A DNA stretch of 64,000 bases from Nitrospira sp. (GCA_016715825.1 JADJXO010000011.1:3185-67184); one strand, 5' to 3'. Numbered from the stretch's first letter, positions 34,773 to 43,377 are shown. Numbers and translations: made by a program. The notes: generated from the sequence alone by a model not told the origin.

Positions 34773-34796
34773 TAGCGTGGAGTGCCCTAAGCTGGA

Positions 34797-35390
34797 TCAG
34801 CCTCCCGCAGGACGCGTGGCCGCTGAAGGTTTACGACGATCTCGAAAGGAGAAGAACAAGACCACCGCGAGACCTACCACAACAGGGACAATGACCATGA
34901 TGTAATGCGAGAGATGTGACATGATTCCCGTTTCACCGACCGAAAACGGGAGGCGTGAAACGTGTTCGCCATTGTCGCCGACCGAAACCAACCCGATGAA
35001 TTTTCCGGGCTTATCAAAATTGTGCTTCACATCGACGGATCCGGTCGGGTAGACCTTGGCCGGGAGATGCGCAACCGTCACGGCCTCAAGATTGTCTTCC
35101 GATCCGGTATCGCTAATGATACGGACTTCAACCGGGAGAGAGCGTAGCTCTTTTTCCACATAGTCGAACACCAACACGGCATTTCCCATACCAGGCAACT
35201 CCTGACAAAATTGCCGCTCATAGTAGGTATCCGGTAGATAGGAGTGAAAGTACATCTTATAGGGGCCGATATGGAGGACACAGGTATCTGGGGCCAATTC
35301 ATGTCCATGCTGAGCCAACGCCGTGAATGGAGCGGCAACGAGTAGAAACAGACAGTACACCCAAGCACGAATCAGAATGTGACGGGACAT
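34797..35390 (-). CDS. amoD: AmoD-family periplasmic protein, second copy
   Basis: A 197-residue exported protein: signal peptide (about 1-26, ending A-L-A-Q), a periplasmic domain and one C-terminal membrane helix (I-M-V-I-V-P-V-V-V-G-L-A-V-V-L-F) with a positively charged tail. The domain shares with its neighbour the patterns C-V-L-H-I-G-P-Y-K-M-Y-F-H-S-Y, F-C-Q-E-L-P, L-R-S-L-P-V-E-V-R-I-I and G-K-F-I-G-L-V. The related PmoD of methanotrophs has a copper site; a copper-delivery role is inferred. The start at 35390 is preceded by GAAGAGG. It follows the first amoD by 39 bases. Confidence 0.82.
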   Translation of the reverse strand: MSRHILIRAWVYCLFLLVAAPFTALAQHGHELAPDTCVLHIGPYKMYFHSYLPDTYYERQFCQELPGMGNAVLVFDYVEKELRSLPVEVRIISDTGSEDNLEAVTVAHLPAKVYPTGSVDVKHNFDKPGKFIGLVSVGDNGEHVSRLPFSVGETGIMSHLSHYIMVIVPVVVGLAVVLFFSFRDRRKPSAATRPAGG

Positions 35391-35429
35391 GTTTAACCTC
35401 TTCGTTATCATATAAGACTCTCACGCAGC

Positions 35430-36014
35430 TCAGGAGGCCGCCTTTTTCTCCGGCTTGCGATCGCGCATGAAATAGAAAAGTGCCCCTACGATCAGAGTTG
35501 CCACAACAGGAACCATGTAAATGTTCAGCAACTTTGAAAAGAATTTCGGCTCGCCGACCGAGAAGGGAAATTTTGAGACATGTTCATGGTTTTCCCCTAC
35601 TGTCACGATACCGACGAATTTACCAGGGTTCGGGAAGGTATGGGTGAAGTCGATAGAACCATTTCCATACACTTTCGGGGGAAGATGAAGGACCGTAATA
35701 CCCTCCAGATCATCCTCGGATCCGGTATCTTTGATGATACGAACTTCAGCAGGTAGAGAACGAAGTTCCTGTTCGATATAATCCAGTACGACAATCGTCT
35801 GGCCCGTCGCCGGGATGTCCTCGCAGAACTGTTTATCTTGTGTGTTCTCAGGTTGGTAGCCACTGAAGTGCATCATGTATGGTCCAACCGTGAGCTTGCA
35901 CATATCTTCCGCCATCGACAGCCCACCGTGCGCATAGGCCTGTGAGGACAAGAGAACGGTCAACGCAAATACCGCACATCCAACTGTCGGCCTCTTGGAA
36001 AGAAAAGGTTTCAT
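35430..36014 (-). CDS. amoD: AmoD-family periplasmic protein, first copy
   Basis: A 194-residue exported protein with a signal peptide (cleaving near A-Y-A-H), periplasmic domain and a C-terminal helix. Domain patterns: C-K-L-T-V-G-P-Y-M-M-H-F-S-G-Y-Q-P, F-C-E-D-I-P, L-R-S-L-P-A-E-V-R-I-I-K-D-T-G-S-E-D-D-L and F-P-F-S-V-G-E. It is clearly a tandem duplicate of the next gene. The start at 36014 follows GAGGGA; an in-frame upstream extension overlaps amoE and has no signal. AmoD proteins accompany amoCAB in ammonia oxidisers and are needed for copper or assembly in relatives. Confidence 0.85.
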   Translation of the reverse strand: MKPFLSKRPTVGCAVFALTVLLSSQAYAHGGLSMAEDMCKLTVGPYMMHFSGYQPENTQDKQFCEDIPATGQTIVVLDYIEQELRSLPAEVRIIKDTGSEDDLEGITVLHLPPKVYGNGSIDFTHTFPNPGKFVGIVTVGENHEHVSKFPFSVGEPKFFSKLLNIYMVPVVATLIVGALFYFMRDRKPEKKAAS

Positions 36015-36066
36015 GGGTGTTCCCTCTCTGGAATAATGAGTGATTACGTATTGGTCAACATACTGC

Positions 36067-36654
36067 TTATGACCGACGGCGAGCAGCCCACCAGCCCCGG
36101 AATCGGCCTGACTTGGAAAGCTCATATCCGATGATCCCCAAGACTAGAAGTAGTGCTAACGGGCCGAGGGCGGACCGGCCAATTTTTGAGTAGTCAACCT
36201 GTTGCACTCGTAACAAATAGGCAGACGGGCTGAGGCCCTCTGCCGTGATGATCACTTTATACAAGCCTTTATCCAGATTCGCCTCACCCCGGACAACTCC
36301 ATCGGGATGAGATGTGGGTCTCCAATAAGCGACCGTTTGCGTCTCGTCCTGTTCGTTTTCATTAACGCCTCGAATGATTTTGACCCCCACCGGGAGCGTG
36401 CGGAGGCTTGGATCGACAAGGTCCACGACGAGGAAGGTATCACCGACATCCGGAATATCTGTACAGTATTGCGCTTTTGGCTCAATCTGAGGCTGATACG
36501 CGCTGAAATGCACCATGCTCCCACCGATTTTTCGCACACAAGGATCCTCTTCGATGGTGACATTGCCATGAGCGGCAGCGATACCCGGACTGATTCCCGC
36601 GACACTGAGGAGCAAGAGAAAGAATGACCGTAAATAGGTGGCGTATTTAATCAT
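36067..36654 (-). CDS. amoE: AmoE-like periplasmic protein
   Basis: A 195-residue exported protein with signal peptide (cleavage near I-A-A-A), periplasmic domain and C-terminal helix (L-G-P-L-A-L-L-L-V-L-G-I-I-G-Y). It shares the plan and key patterns of the two AmoD proteins (M-V-H-F-S-A-Y-Q-P, Y-C-T-D-I-P, L-R-T-L-P-V-G-V-K-I-I) but is more divergent. It is the first gene of an amoE-amoD-amoD group that ends about 800 bases upstream of amoC. The amoE name follows gene order in ammonia oxidisers and is less certain than the family. Confidence 0.75.
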   Translation of the reverse strand: MIKYATYLRSFFLLLLSVAGISPGIAAAHGNVTIEEDPCVRKIGGSMVHFSAYQPQIEPKAQYCTDIPDVGDTFLVVDLVDPSLRTLPVGVKIIRGVNENEQDETQTVAYWRPTSHPDGVVRGEANLDKGLYKVIITAEGLSPSAYLLRVQQVDYSKIGRSALGPLALLLVLGIIGYELSKSGRFRGWWAARRRS

Positions 36655-36699
36655 AACGTTATTGGCCGTATCTGGTGGCAGAGGGTTGGTAACCTTTAA

Positions 36700-36729
36700 A
36701 ATTTACCATTCCGCGGTCGGCTCTTTCAA
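36700..36729 (-). promoter_or_regulatory. Possible promoter of amoE
   Basis: On the minus strand TTGAAA (36724-36729) and TAAATT (36700-36705) lie 18 bases apart, about 45 bases before the amoE start. The match is moderate. Confidence 0.4.
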
Positions 36730-36855
36730 GTAGCCACAGCGATGGCTCGGTCTTGCGGGATGCGCTACGATCGTCGTACGACTTTGTATCTGAGAACGGG
36801 AGAATTCGTCGTGACGAAACTGAGAAGTAAACTCGAAATGAATCTATTGCTCGAG

Positions 36856-36885
36856 TTGACCCTGATCAGCAGACGTGCTGATAAT
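36856..36885 (+). promoter_or_regulatory. Promoter of the second bacterioferritin pair
   Basis: TTGACC (36856-36861) and GATAAT (36880-36885) are 18 bases apart, 40 bases before the bfr ATG. The same layout precedes the other bfr pair, so the promoter was duplicated with the genes. Confidence 0.65.
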
Positions 36886-36925
36886 ATGAATAGGTTTGTG
36901 GGTCCACTTGCAAAGGAGGCCAGTC

Positions 36926-37402
36926 ATGAAAGCAAAAGAGGGAGTCGTCACTCTTTTAAATAAGATCCTGACCGCTGACTTAACTGCCATCAATCAGTAT
37001 TTTGTCCATGCCAAGATGTGTGGCAATTGGGGATATGAACGACTGCAACAGAAAGTTCGAGAACGGAGTATCGACGAGATGAAAGATGCCGACGAGCTCA
37101 TCGGTCACATTCTCTATCTGGAAGGCGTGCCGAACGTGCAGCGCATGAACGCGGTTCAGGTGGGCGAGACTGTACCCGAACAGTTGAAACTGGACTTAAA
37201 GGCTGAACAAGAAATGCTGACGTTACTTAACGAAGGGATCGTTCACTGCGCCAAAGTCTCTGATTTTACGACTCGCCATATGTTGGAAGACATGGCGAAG
37301 GATGTCGATGGGCATATCGATTGGATTGAAACTCAATTAGAAACGGTCAAGCAAGTTGGATTGGAGAACTACCTTGCCGAACAGATCAAGAAAGACTCTT
37401 GA
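36926..37402 (+). CDS. bfr: Bacterioferritin, heme-type subunit (second copy)
   Basis: A 158-residue bacterioferritin closely related to the one at 29091-29567, with the same changes: heme Met kept in I-D-E-M-K-D-A-D, ferroxidase His replaced by Asp, and D-V-D-G-H-I-D-W. AAAGGAGG precedes the ATG. It is followed after 11 bases by a frameshifted ferroxidase-type gene, so this pair may rely on the intact partner at 28609. It is divergent from amoE. Confidence 0.88.
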   Translation: MKAKEGVVTLLNKILTADLTAINQYFVHAKMCGNWGYERLQQKVRERSIDEMKDADELIGHILYLEGVPNVQRMNAVQVGETVPEQLKLDLKAEQEMLTLLNEGIVHCAKVSDFTTRHMLEDMAKDVDGHIDWIETQLETVKQVGLENYLAEQIKKDS

Positions 37403-37413
37403 GTGAGACGATT

Positions 37414-37886
37414 ATGAAAGCCGGAGACGGAGTCCTAGGCTACCTCAACCAGGTCCTCAAAGTTGAGTTGACAGCCGTGCACCAGTATCTGCTGCATGCG
37501 GCCATGTGTAAGAACTGGGGGTGCGAACGGCTGCACGATCATTACAGTCATCTCGCAAGTGAAGAGGTTCAACACTCCGTGGGTCTTATCGATCCTATTC
37601 TCTATATTAAGTGGTACCCCCGCGATAGCAAAGATCGATAGCCTAGCGCATGGGGAAGGAAGTCGCAGTTTTATTTCAGGTGGACCTCGGTTGTGAATGT
37701 GGAGACGTTGAATTACTCCGCACCGCGATTGCGCGTTGCACGGAAGTTGAAGATTTTACGACACATCAGCTACTGGAACACATGATTCAAGATTCAGAGG
37801 AGCATGTCGATGGGTTTGAGACCCGACTTCGAACTATCGCTCAGGCAGGTCTCGAACGGTTCCTGTCGGAACAGATCCAGAAGTGA
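37414..37886 (+). pseudogene. bfr: Frameshifted bacterioferritin, ferroxidase-type
   Basis: The first 65 codons match the subunit at 28609 (V-E-L-T-A-V-H-Q-Y-L-L-H-A-A-M, S-E-E-V-Q-H, Val at the heme position). After G-L-I-D-P-I-L-Y the frame shifts: the second frame gives S-G-T-P-A-I-A-K-I-D-S-L-A-H-G, and near 37655 a second shift restores D-L-G-C-E-C-G-D-V-E-L-L down to F-L-S-E-Q-I-Q-K. Two compensating changes close together suggest real decay, though error cannot be excluded. The ancestral gene ends at 37886. Confidence 0.8.
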
Positions 37887-37984
37887 GCGGGATACCTGCC
37901 ACTTAACATAGTTTGATCTGGGCAGTGAATACGGGGTCACACCTGTTCCAGGGGCTCCTTTATCCATCAGCGAGGAACGATCTA

Positions 37985-38746
37985 GTGACTGACTCACAGA
38001 CTAATCCGGAGCACATCCTGAACAAGACGTTGCGGGCACGGATTACATCTCTTCAGGTTGGCTTACCGTGCACCATGCAGGGCCGAGGCATCGGCATTTC
38101 TTCAGGCCAGGCCTGGACGACAGGGTTCTTTAAACATCCAATCAACGATCCCATTTGGCTCGGTCGACTTAACCTTGACGGGGATGGACAGGCAGACCTT
38201 GAGAATCACGGCGGGATTGACAAAGCGGTCAATGTATATCCTATCGAACATTACTCATATTGGTTGCAAATCCTTTCGGTGACCGAGCTTGCACCAGGCG
38301 CGTTTGGTGAAAATTTTACGACCGAAGGTTTGTCCGAAGGTGAGGTATGTATCGGAGATACCTTTGAGATCGGCCAATCTCTCGTCGAAGTCTCGCAACC
38401 CCGGCAACCATGCTGGAAGCTCGCCCGACGCTGGGGCGTACCTGATTTAGCCCTGCGTGTCCAGAAAAGCGGTCTGACCGGATGGTATTTTCGTGTGCTA
38501 CGAGAAGGTTTGGTGCAAGTCAATCAGTCAGCGGTCCTACTCGGCCGTCCGTTTCCACAGTGGACGATCGCTAGAGCCAATCTTCTGATGCACCATCAGA
38601 CTGACGATAGAGATGCAGCGCGTGATCTTGCAAACTGCCCGGCCCTCTCATCTCGGTGGCGGGTGAAATTAGCCAGGCGCGCTGACACTGGCATGGTGGA
38701 AAGCCATTCCGGCAGGCTGTATGGACCACATCCGGATCGAATATAG
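37985..38746 (+). CDS. MOSC-domain protein (YiiM-like)
   Basis: A 253-residue cytosolic protein. The MOSC core is visible: L-N-L-D-G-D-G-Q-A-D-L-E-N-H-G-G-I-D-K-A-V, P-G-A-F-G-E-N-F-T-T-E-G-L, and S-Q-P-R-Q-P-C-W-K-L-A-R-R with the conserved Cys that binds molybdenum cofactor or carries sulfur. A C-terminal helical (3-alpha) segment follows. GTG 37985 is chosen as start because GAGGA precedes it; the frame is open further upstream. YiiM-type proteins reduce N-hydroxylated compounds, which would fit next to hydroxylamine metabolism, but this link is inference. Confidence 0.85.
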   Translation: MTDSQTNPEHILNKTLRARITSLQVGLPCTMQGRGIGISSGQAWTTGFFKHPINDPIWLGRLNLDGDGQADLENHGGIDKAVNVYPIEHYSYWLQILSVTELAPGAFGENFTTEGLSEGEVCIGDTFEIGQSLVEVSQPRQPCWKLARRWGVPDLALRVQKSGLTGWYFRVLREGLVQVNQSAVLLGRPFPQWTIARANLLMHHQTDDRDAARDLANCPALSSRWRVKLARRADTGMVESHSGRLYGPHPDRI

Positions 38747-38812
38747 AAGCGAGCCGGGTTGATCGGATAGTCGATTTCGCTCCAGGCTAGCTCATTTCCG
38801 GTTCTAGTCCTA

Positions 38813-38866
38813 AAGCAGCACGTGGCTGAGCCACGTCCTAACGACCGGCCCAGCCCCGTGCTGCTT
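38813..38866 (-). terminator. Long hairpin between MOSC gene and cycB
   Basis: AAGCAGCACG-T-GGCTG pairs with CAGCC-C-CGTGCTGCTT, a 15-pair stem with one mismatch, between two convergent genes. It could end transcription from both sides. Confidence 0.6.
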
Positions 38867-38902
38867 GTCCACTACGAAAACGAGAAGTTACTCTTTTACG
38901 TC

Positions 38903-39496
38903 TTAATCGTCATCATCCTCGTCATCGTCTGATTTTTTCTTGACCTCCTTTAGCACTGCATGGCCTTGAGCGAGGCTTGCATTGAGGTCGTTTTCCGGAA
39001 CTTTCTTGTGGACCAGATTTTGATGGCAATCGATACAGGTTGCCCCCTCGCTCTCCATCTTCGCATGGGCGGCTTTCGCTGAAGCGCCCGGCGGCTTGGT
39101 GTTCTTATGACACGCTCGGCACGTCAAGCTGTCCCATTCTTTAAGTTTCATCCGAGCTCGAAAGGCAGCCTCCGGCCTATGTTCATTAAACTTTTCCACA
39201 GTTGAATAATCGGTCGTGAATTCCTTAATCAGGAATGGCACACCGTCCACCACATGGGTGTAGACCGCCTTATGGAAGTTCGCCAATCCTTGAGGCACAT
39301 GGCAATCCTTACAACCAGGATCCATGCCCAATGCGCCCCAGTGTGAAGACTTTTTCAACTCTTCATAGGGATAGATTTCAGAATGGCAACTTATGCAAAA
39401 TTCAGTTCGAGAGATCGCAGCCTCACCACCAAAGACAACGGTGATGAGCCCGATCCCAAGTGCGGCACCAGCTATTAACGTCCCAGTCTTAGCCAT
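38903..39496 (-). CDS. cycB: Tetraheme membrane cytochrome cM552 (NapC/NirT family)
   Basis: A 197-residue protein with an N-terminal membrane anchor (about residues 5-24) and four C-x-x-C-H heme sites: C-I-S-C-H, C-K-D-C-H, C-R-A-C-H, C-I-D-C-H. This is the NapC/NirT plan, and its place directly after cycA in a hao cluster identifies it as cM552, which passes electrons from c554 to the quinone pool. It ends in an unusual run of Lys followed by Asp/Glu (K-K-K-S-D-D-D-E-D-D-D-D). Two bases separate it from cycA. Confidence 0.94.
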   Translation of the reverse strand: MAKTGTLIAGAALGIGLITVVFGGEAAISRTEFCISCHSEIYPYEELKKSSHWGALGMDPGCKDCHVPQGLANFHKAVYTHVVDGVPFLIKEFTTDYSTVEKFNEHRPEAAFRARMKLKEWDSLTCRACHKNTKPPGASAKAAHAKMESEGATCIDCHQNLVHKKVPENDLNASLAQGHAVLKEVKKKSDDDEDDDD

Positions 39497-39498
39497 TT

Positions 39499-40218
39499 CT
39501 AGTCATCTCCACCGTTGTCAGCCTTGACCGCAGGCTTCGCTGTCTTCTGAAATTCCTCGTGGAACTTCGGGGTGGGAGGACCAGTGAAGGTGCCGGCCAG
39601 TTTGAAATGCTCATGCAAGGCCTTATCACTTCGAACGGATTTTTCAAAATCAAAGGCGTATTTCTTGTCCACCTTGGGCGTGAATGGGGTGTACGGTTTC
39701 TTCACACCCTTCCAGCCTGACCCTTCGTAGTTGAGATGGCAGGCATTGCACTTTTCCTGAAATTCAAATTCCTGGCCAGCCTCAACAAGCTTTTCTCGAT
39801 CCATCGTCTTCTGTGATTTCTCGAAAGCCTCTCCTGCTTTTCGGTGGGTTTTTCGGTACGCACTTCCAGCGCCGTGGCACGATTCACACCCGACATTCGT
39901 CACGAACTTCTCAGGCTCCTCAATCACATAGCCACCTTCTTGTCCAAACCCGTCGACGTGGCAGCCGACACAATCTTTATCCGCCGTATAATCCTTCTTT
40001 GGATCAAGCTTTGCCTTCAGCTTTGCTTCCTTCCGAGTGTTGGGTTTCAGCGACTCCATTGCCTTCCCGTGAAGAGTCTTATCCCATGATTCTCCCTGGC
40101 TTTTATGGCAGTTATAACATTTCTTTCGACCTTCAAATGTTCCTTGAGCTGAAGCTGTTCCAGCGACCGCTAGAAAGACTGCTGCAGCGACAAATGCAAA
40201 CACCATTCGTTGAGTCAC
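39499..40218 (-). CDS. cycA: Tetraheme cytochrome c554
   Basis: A 239-residue periplasmic protein. The start is GTG 40218, with AAAGGAGA just upstream; an in-frame upstream extension is not signal-like. Signal peptide cleaves near A-S-A-Q. Four heme sites: C-Y-N-C-H, C-V-G-C-H, C-E-S-C-H, C-N-A-C-H. It accepts electrons from HaoA and gives them to cM552. The gene is 178 bases after haoB and two bases before cycB. Confidence 0.94.
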   Translation of the reverse strand: MTQRMVFAFVAAAVFLAVAGTASAQGTFEGRKKCYNCHKSQGESWDKTLHGKAMESLKPNTRKEAKLKAKLDPKKDYTADKDCVGCHVDGFGQEGGYVIEEPEKFVTNVGCESCHGAGSAYRKTHRKAGEAFEKSQKTMDREKLVEAGQEFEFQEKCNACHLNYEGSGWKGVKKPYTPFTPKVDKKYAFDFEKSVRSDKALHEHFKLAGTFTGPPTPKFHEEFQKTAKPAVKADNGGDD

Positions 40219-40396
40219 GGCATCTCCTTTCCGATAAATGTCTGACGAATATCGACTGCTTTTCTTCCATTCCTTATTTGCAATCGCATAGTCACCCTGG
40301 TCGTCCCTCCACCAACGGCGCAGCAATAGTTTACCATGGAGAAACTCGCGACTGCTACCCTCCTCATCGTCATTCGGATTACACGCCTCGGAAGGT

Positions 40397-41425
40397 CTAA
40401 GCGGATGGAATCTTAAAAACCCAATACCCCCCTTGTTTGTGCACAACTTGCAAGGCCTCAAAGTCAACCGGCGTCGAATTCATGAGAGGAAGCATATGAG
40501 ACAGCAACACTTTACCTTTCTCTGTTTCATTCAAGAAGTACGCTCGCACGGATTTTTCATTCAGTGACTGCAGCGTATAGGTATTATAGCCGTTCTCCTT
40601 CATCCACCCTTTCACCTGCCCCGCAAGCCCATGAACATTACCGGTCAGTGGAAAATCCTTAAAGGCCAGATCAATACGCTCAGGATACATCATTGCAAGC
40701 TTATAGAGATCCGCTGGATGGACAATGATGTACGCTTCCCGTGAGCCAGCAACCGCCTTCAACATGGTGGCGCCCTTAGAAGCCTCTGATGAGAGTGCAT
40801 CGGCGAACATTTTGAATTTGTCCTGTTCTTCGGCAGATCCGAGTGGACCCCAAAATTGACGCTCATATTCAGCGATCACATCTGAACGATCTTTCCAGTA
40901 CGACGGCACGATAAGCGGTTGCGCAAGATAGGACGTGAACAGCGTGTCCCGCCCAGATAGCAACTTCAACTGTCTCGATGTATCCCACCACCCCAAAATG
41001 ATCGCGTCCTTTGGGACATGCTTTGCTATATCACTCGCAAGGGTGATCAATTCCGAAAAATCAACGGACGCCGTCACAATAGGCTCGGATACGAGATTCT
41101 CCCAGTTGAGTAGAATGGAGTTGCCGACTGCATTTTTGGTTTCGTAGGCGACCGCTACAGGTTTATCAAGGGATGCAACGTGAAGCTCGTATTTACCAAC
41201 CTTCAAATCCGGCCAGGCTTCAAGATGAAGATTTGACAACTGAGCCCCGACTCTTTCTTCTACGAGCCGATAGGTATAGGGAGAGGGAAGCGGTTTGACC
41301 CAGAGGTAGAGCACCCAACAGAGCAGAAGGAACCCTCCCGTCACCAGGAGCAGTCCTAGTGACGGGAGGACGGTGGTCCGGGACGGACGCGACATCGACT
41401 TGTGGACTGACGATGTCGCGTTCAC
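40397..41425 (-). CDS. haoB: HaoB, hydroxylamine-dehydrogenase-associated protein
   Basis: A 342-residue protein with one N-terminal membrane helix (about 20-42) and a large periplasmic domain (A-I-I-L-G-W-W-D-T-S-R-Q, Y-I-I-V-H-P-A-D-L-Y, V-H-K-Q-G-G-Y-W-V-F-K-I). Its place six bases after haoA and before cycAB is the standard order in ammonia oxidisers. No heme motif is present. The function of HaoB is unproven; a role in HaoA assembly or anchoring is commonly suggested. Confidence 0.92.
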   Translation of the reverse strand: MNATSSVHKSMSRPSRTTVLPSLGLLLVTGGFLLLCWVLYLWVKPLPSPYTYRLVEERVGAQLSNLHLEAWPDLKVGKYELHVASLDKPVAVAYETKNAVGNSILLNWENLVSEPIVTASVDFSELITLASDIAKHVPKDAIILGWWDTSRQLKLLSGRDTLFTSYLAQPLIVPSYWKDRSDVIAEYERQFWGPLGSAEEQDKFKMFADALSSEASKGATMLKAVAGSREAYIIVHPADLYKLAMMYPERIDLAFKDFPLTGNVHGLAGQVKGWMKENGYNTYTLQSLNEKSVRAYFLNETEKGKVLLSHMLPLMNSTPVDFEALQVVHKQGGYWVFKIPSA

Positions 41426-41431
41426 GGCCGG

Positions 41432-43138
41432 TTACTTCTGACGACGCCGCCAGCCGGCCATCGCCAGGGTGCCCGCCAGCATCATGCCGCCGCCAATGCC
41501 CCCCAGGGAGAGCTTGCCGGTCTCGCTATCCAGATCGAGCAGACTGTGCTTCATCTGCCCTTCCAGCTTCGCGACGCGGGCCTGCAATTCCAGCTTCTCT
41601 TTCAGCCGCGTATCGTCGTCCATGATTTCCACATAGGCCCGGTTCATCGCGGCCCATCCCACCGTATAGGTGTAGCCCCAGTACTGGTGGGCCAAGCTCA
41701 CGTGCAACTGCACCAGGTGGTCTTCGGCCATTTCGAACAGCTTCAGCTCATTGGCCGCCGGGTTGTTCCCCTTCGACCAATAGATCTGGAAGAACTGTTC
41801 AAAGCCGTCTTGCACCGGCGCCGGCGGGGTCGGCCGGTTGGTCTTCTGCCCGGTCAACAGGCCCGCCTTGTATTGCTCTTCCACGACATGATGCGCTTCG
41901 TCGTACTTGTCCAAGCCGGAGAAGGTCCCATTGTCCATGAACTCCATCCAGGCTCGGGCATAGGTTTCGGAGTGGCAATTGGTACAGGTCTTGATCCACG
42001 CATCGTTGCGCTTGTCGGCCCATTCGGTCTTGATGTTCTCCCGAATACCCGGCACGAACGGATAGTTCGCCCAGCGCACTTTCCGCACGACGTTGTGCGC
42101 GATCTTGCCTTGATACTCCATGTGGCAGTATTGGCAAGTCGGCGCGGTCTCGGCCCCGTTCTTCATCGCTTCTTTGATCGGCACGTTGAAGTTCCAATGG
42201 TCTTTATCCCGCTGGTACTTCAACCCATGCTTGGAGAGGTTGTAGGCTTCCCAGTTGTTGTGGTCGGCCCCGCTATGGCACTGCGCACAGACTTCCGGCT
42301 TGCGGGATTCCGCCACCGAGAACTCATGCCGGGCATGGCAGGTGTCGCACTTGTTCTGATTGACGTGACAGCCGGTGCAGCCATCGGCGATTTCCCGCTG
42401 TGACATCCCCGCATACACGTCCACTTCGACGTTGGCTTTGTAGTCCAACGCGTGCGACGGCCGGCCCTTCGGCCACTGATCCTTTGGCCAGGTGATGGTG
42501 TCCCGCTCAGACTCCCGCTCGGCAAACTCTTGCAAGTGACAGGTGCCGCAGGTGTCGGCGGTGGCCAACTTGATGTCCTTGCGGTGGTCGGCTTTCTGCT
42601 TGGTATTGATGTCGAAGTGGCAGTCGATGCAGCCCACTTCTTTCAGCTTTTCGGTCTTCCCCAGCTTGCCCATCGAGCGCAGGTTCTCTTCGACGGCTTC
42701 CAGCTTGGCCTTCTTGTAGTATGTCGGATCTTTCGGGCTCAACTTCCGAATCTTGTCCAGGTTGGCATGGGTGCTCTTCTTCCACGCCACGACCCACCCC
42801 GGCGATTCATCAGTGTGACACTTCACACATTCCTGCCGGCTCGCTACTTCTTTGACGGCTTGCGGCGGCTTGTAGAAGGTGTGGGGGTCGAAATACTTAC
42901 TGAAGGAGATCGGCTGCCAATATTGCCCGTACTTCCCCTTGCCCACGCCCTGCTCCGGGTCCATGTACCGCTTAATCAGGGCTTCGTACAGTTCCTTCGG
43001 CGACGCCGAACGCTCCAACTTCAACGCCTCGTACGTCTCCTTCGGCACCGACGGAAAATTCGCCTCCACCGGTGCGGCCAGCACACTCAGGCCGCAGACG
43101 ACCATCGCATACTTCAGCACATCCTTCACGCTCACCAT
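41432..43138 (-). CDS. haoA: Octaheme hydroxylamine dehydrogenase
   Basis: A 568-residue periplasmic multiheme enzyme with a signal peptide (cleavage near V-E-A). Eight C-x-x-C-H sites are visible (C-V-K-C-H, C-I-D-C-H, C-G-T-C-H, C-T-G-C-H, C-D-T-C-H, C-A-Q-C-H, C-Q-Y-C-H, C-T-N-C-H). The Tyr-rich segment [19 protein letters not shown] near residue 485 contains the region whose Tyr cross-links to the P460 heme. A C-terminal helix ([12 protein letters not shown]) may anchor it. It oxidises hydroxylamine and feeds c554. Codon use is strongly GC-ending, unlike its neighbours. AAGGAG and a strong promoter precede it. Confidence 0.97.
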   Translation of the reverse strand: MVSVKDVLKYAMVVCGLSVLAAPVEANFPSVPKETYEALKLERSASPKELYEALIKRYMDPEQGVGKGKYGQYWQPISFSKYFDPHTFYKPPQAVKEVASRQECVKCHTDESPGWVVAWKKSTHANLDKIRKLSPKDPTYYKKAKLEAVEENLRSMGKLGKTEKLKEVGCIDCHFDINTKQKADHRKDIKLATADTCGTCHLQEFAERESERDTITWPKDQWPKGRPSHALDYKANVEVDVYAGMSQREIADGCTGCHVNQNKCDTCHARHEFSVAESRKPEVCAQCHSGADHNNWEAYNLSKHGLKYQRDKDHWNFNVPIKEAMKNGAETAPTCQYCHMEYQGKIAHNVVRKVRWANYPFVPGIRENIKTEWADKRNDAWIKTCTNCHSETYARAWMEFMDNGTFSGLDKYDEAHHVVEEQYKAGLLTGQKTNRPTPPAPVQDGFEQFFQIYWSKGNNPAANELKLFEMAEDHLVQLHVSLAHQYWGYTYTVGWAAMNRAYVEIMDDDTRLKEKLELQARVAKLEGQMKHSLLDLDSETGKLSLGGIGGGMMLAGTLAMAGWRRRQK

Positions 43139-43263
43139 TTCGACTCCTTCCGTTTGATGACCAGCGCGCCCTGGCCTTCAAAATAAAAGCAACTACGTAC
43201 CACTTTGTTTCGTTTTATCATTGCTCGTGCTCGTTGAAAAAAGTTTTTTCACTTGGGCGCAAA

Positions 43264-43292
43264 AATATAGCTTAGGCCTAAGGGAGAGTCAA
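43264..43292 (-). promoter_or_regulatory. Promoter of haoA
   Basis: On the minus strand TTGACT (43287-43292) and TATATT (43264-43269) are 17 bases apart, giving a leader of about 120 bases. The first nine bases of the -35 region resemble those of the amoC promoter. Confidence 0.75.
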
Positions 43293-43377
43293 GAAAATTT
43301 CTACCCATTTGTGAAGAACGGACCACACTGGAAACTTCTTGGATGTATCAGGAATAGTTCTGCCTGTGCTTCAGCCT

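Noticed and set aside
41546..42403. A long plus-strand open frame (285 codons) antisense to haoA
   Set aside because: haoA is GC-rich at third positions, which keeps antisense frames open by chance; the eight heme motifs are on the minus strand.
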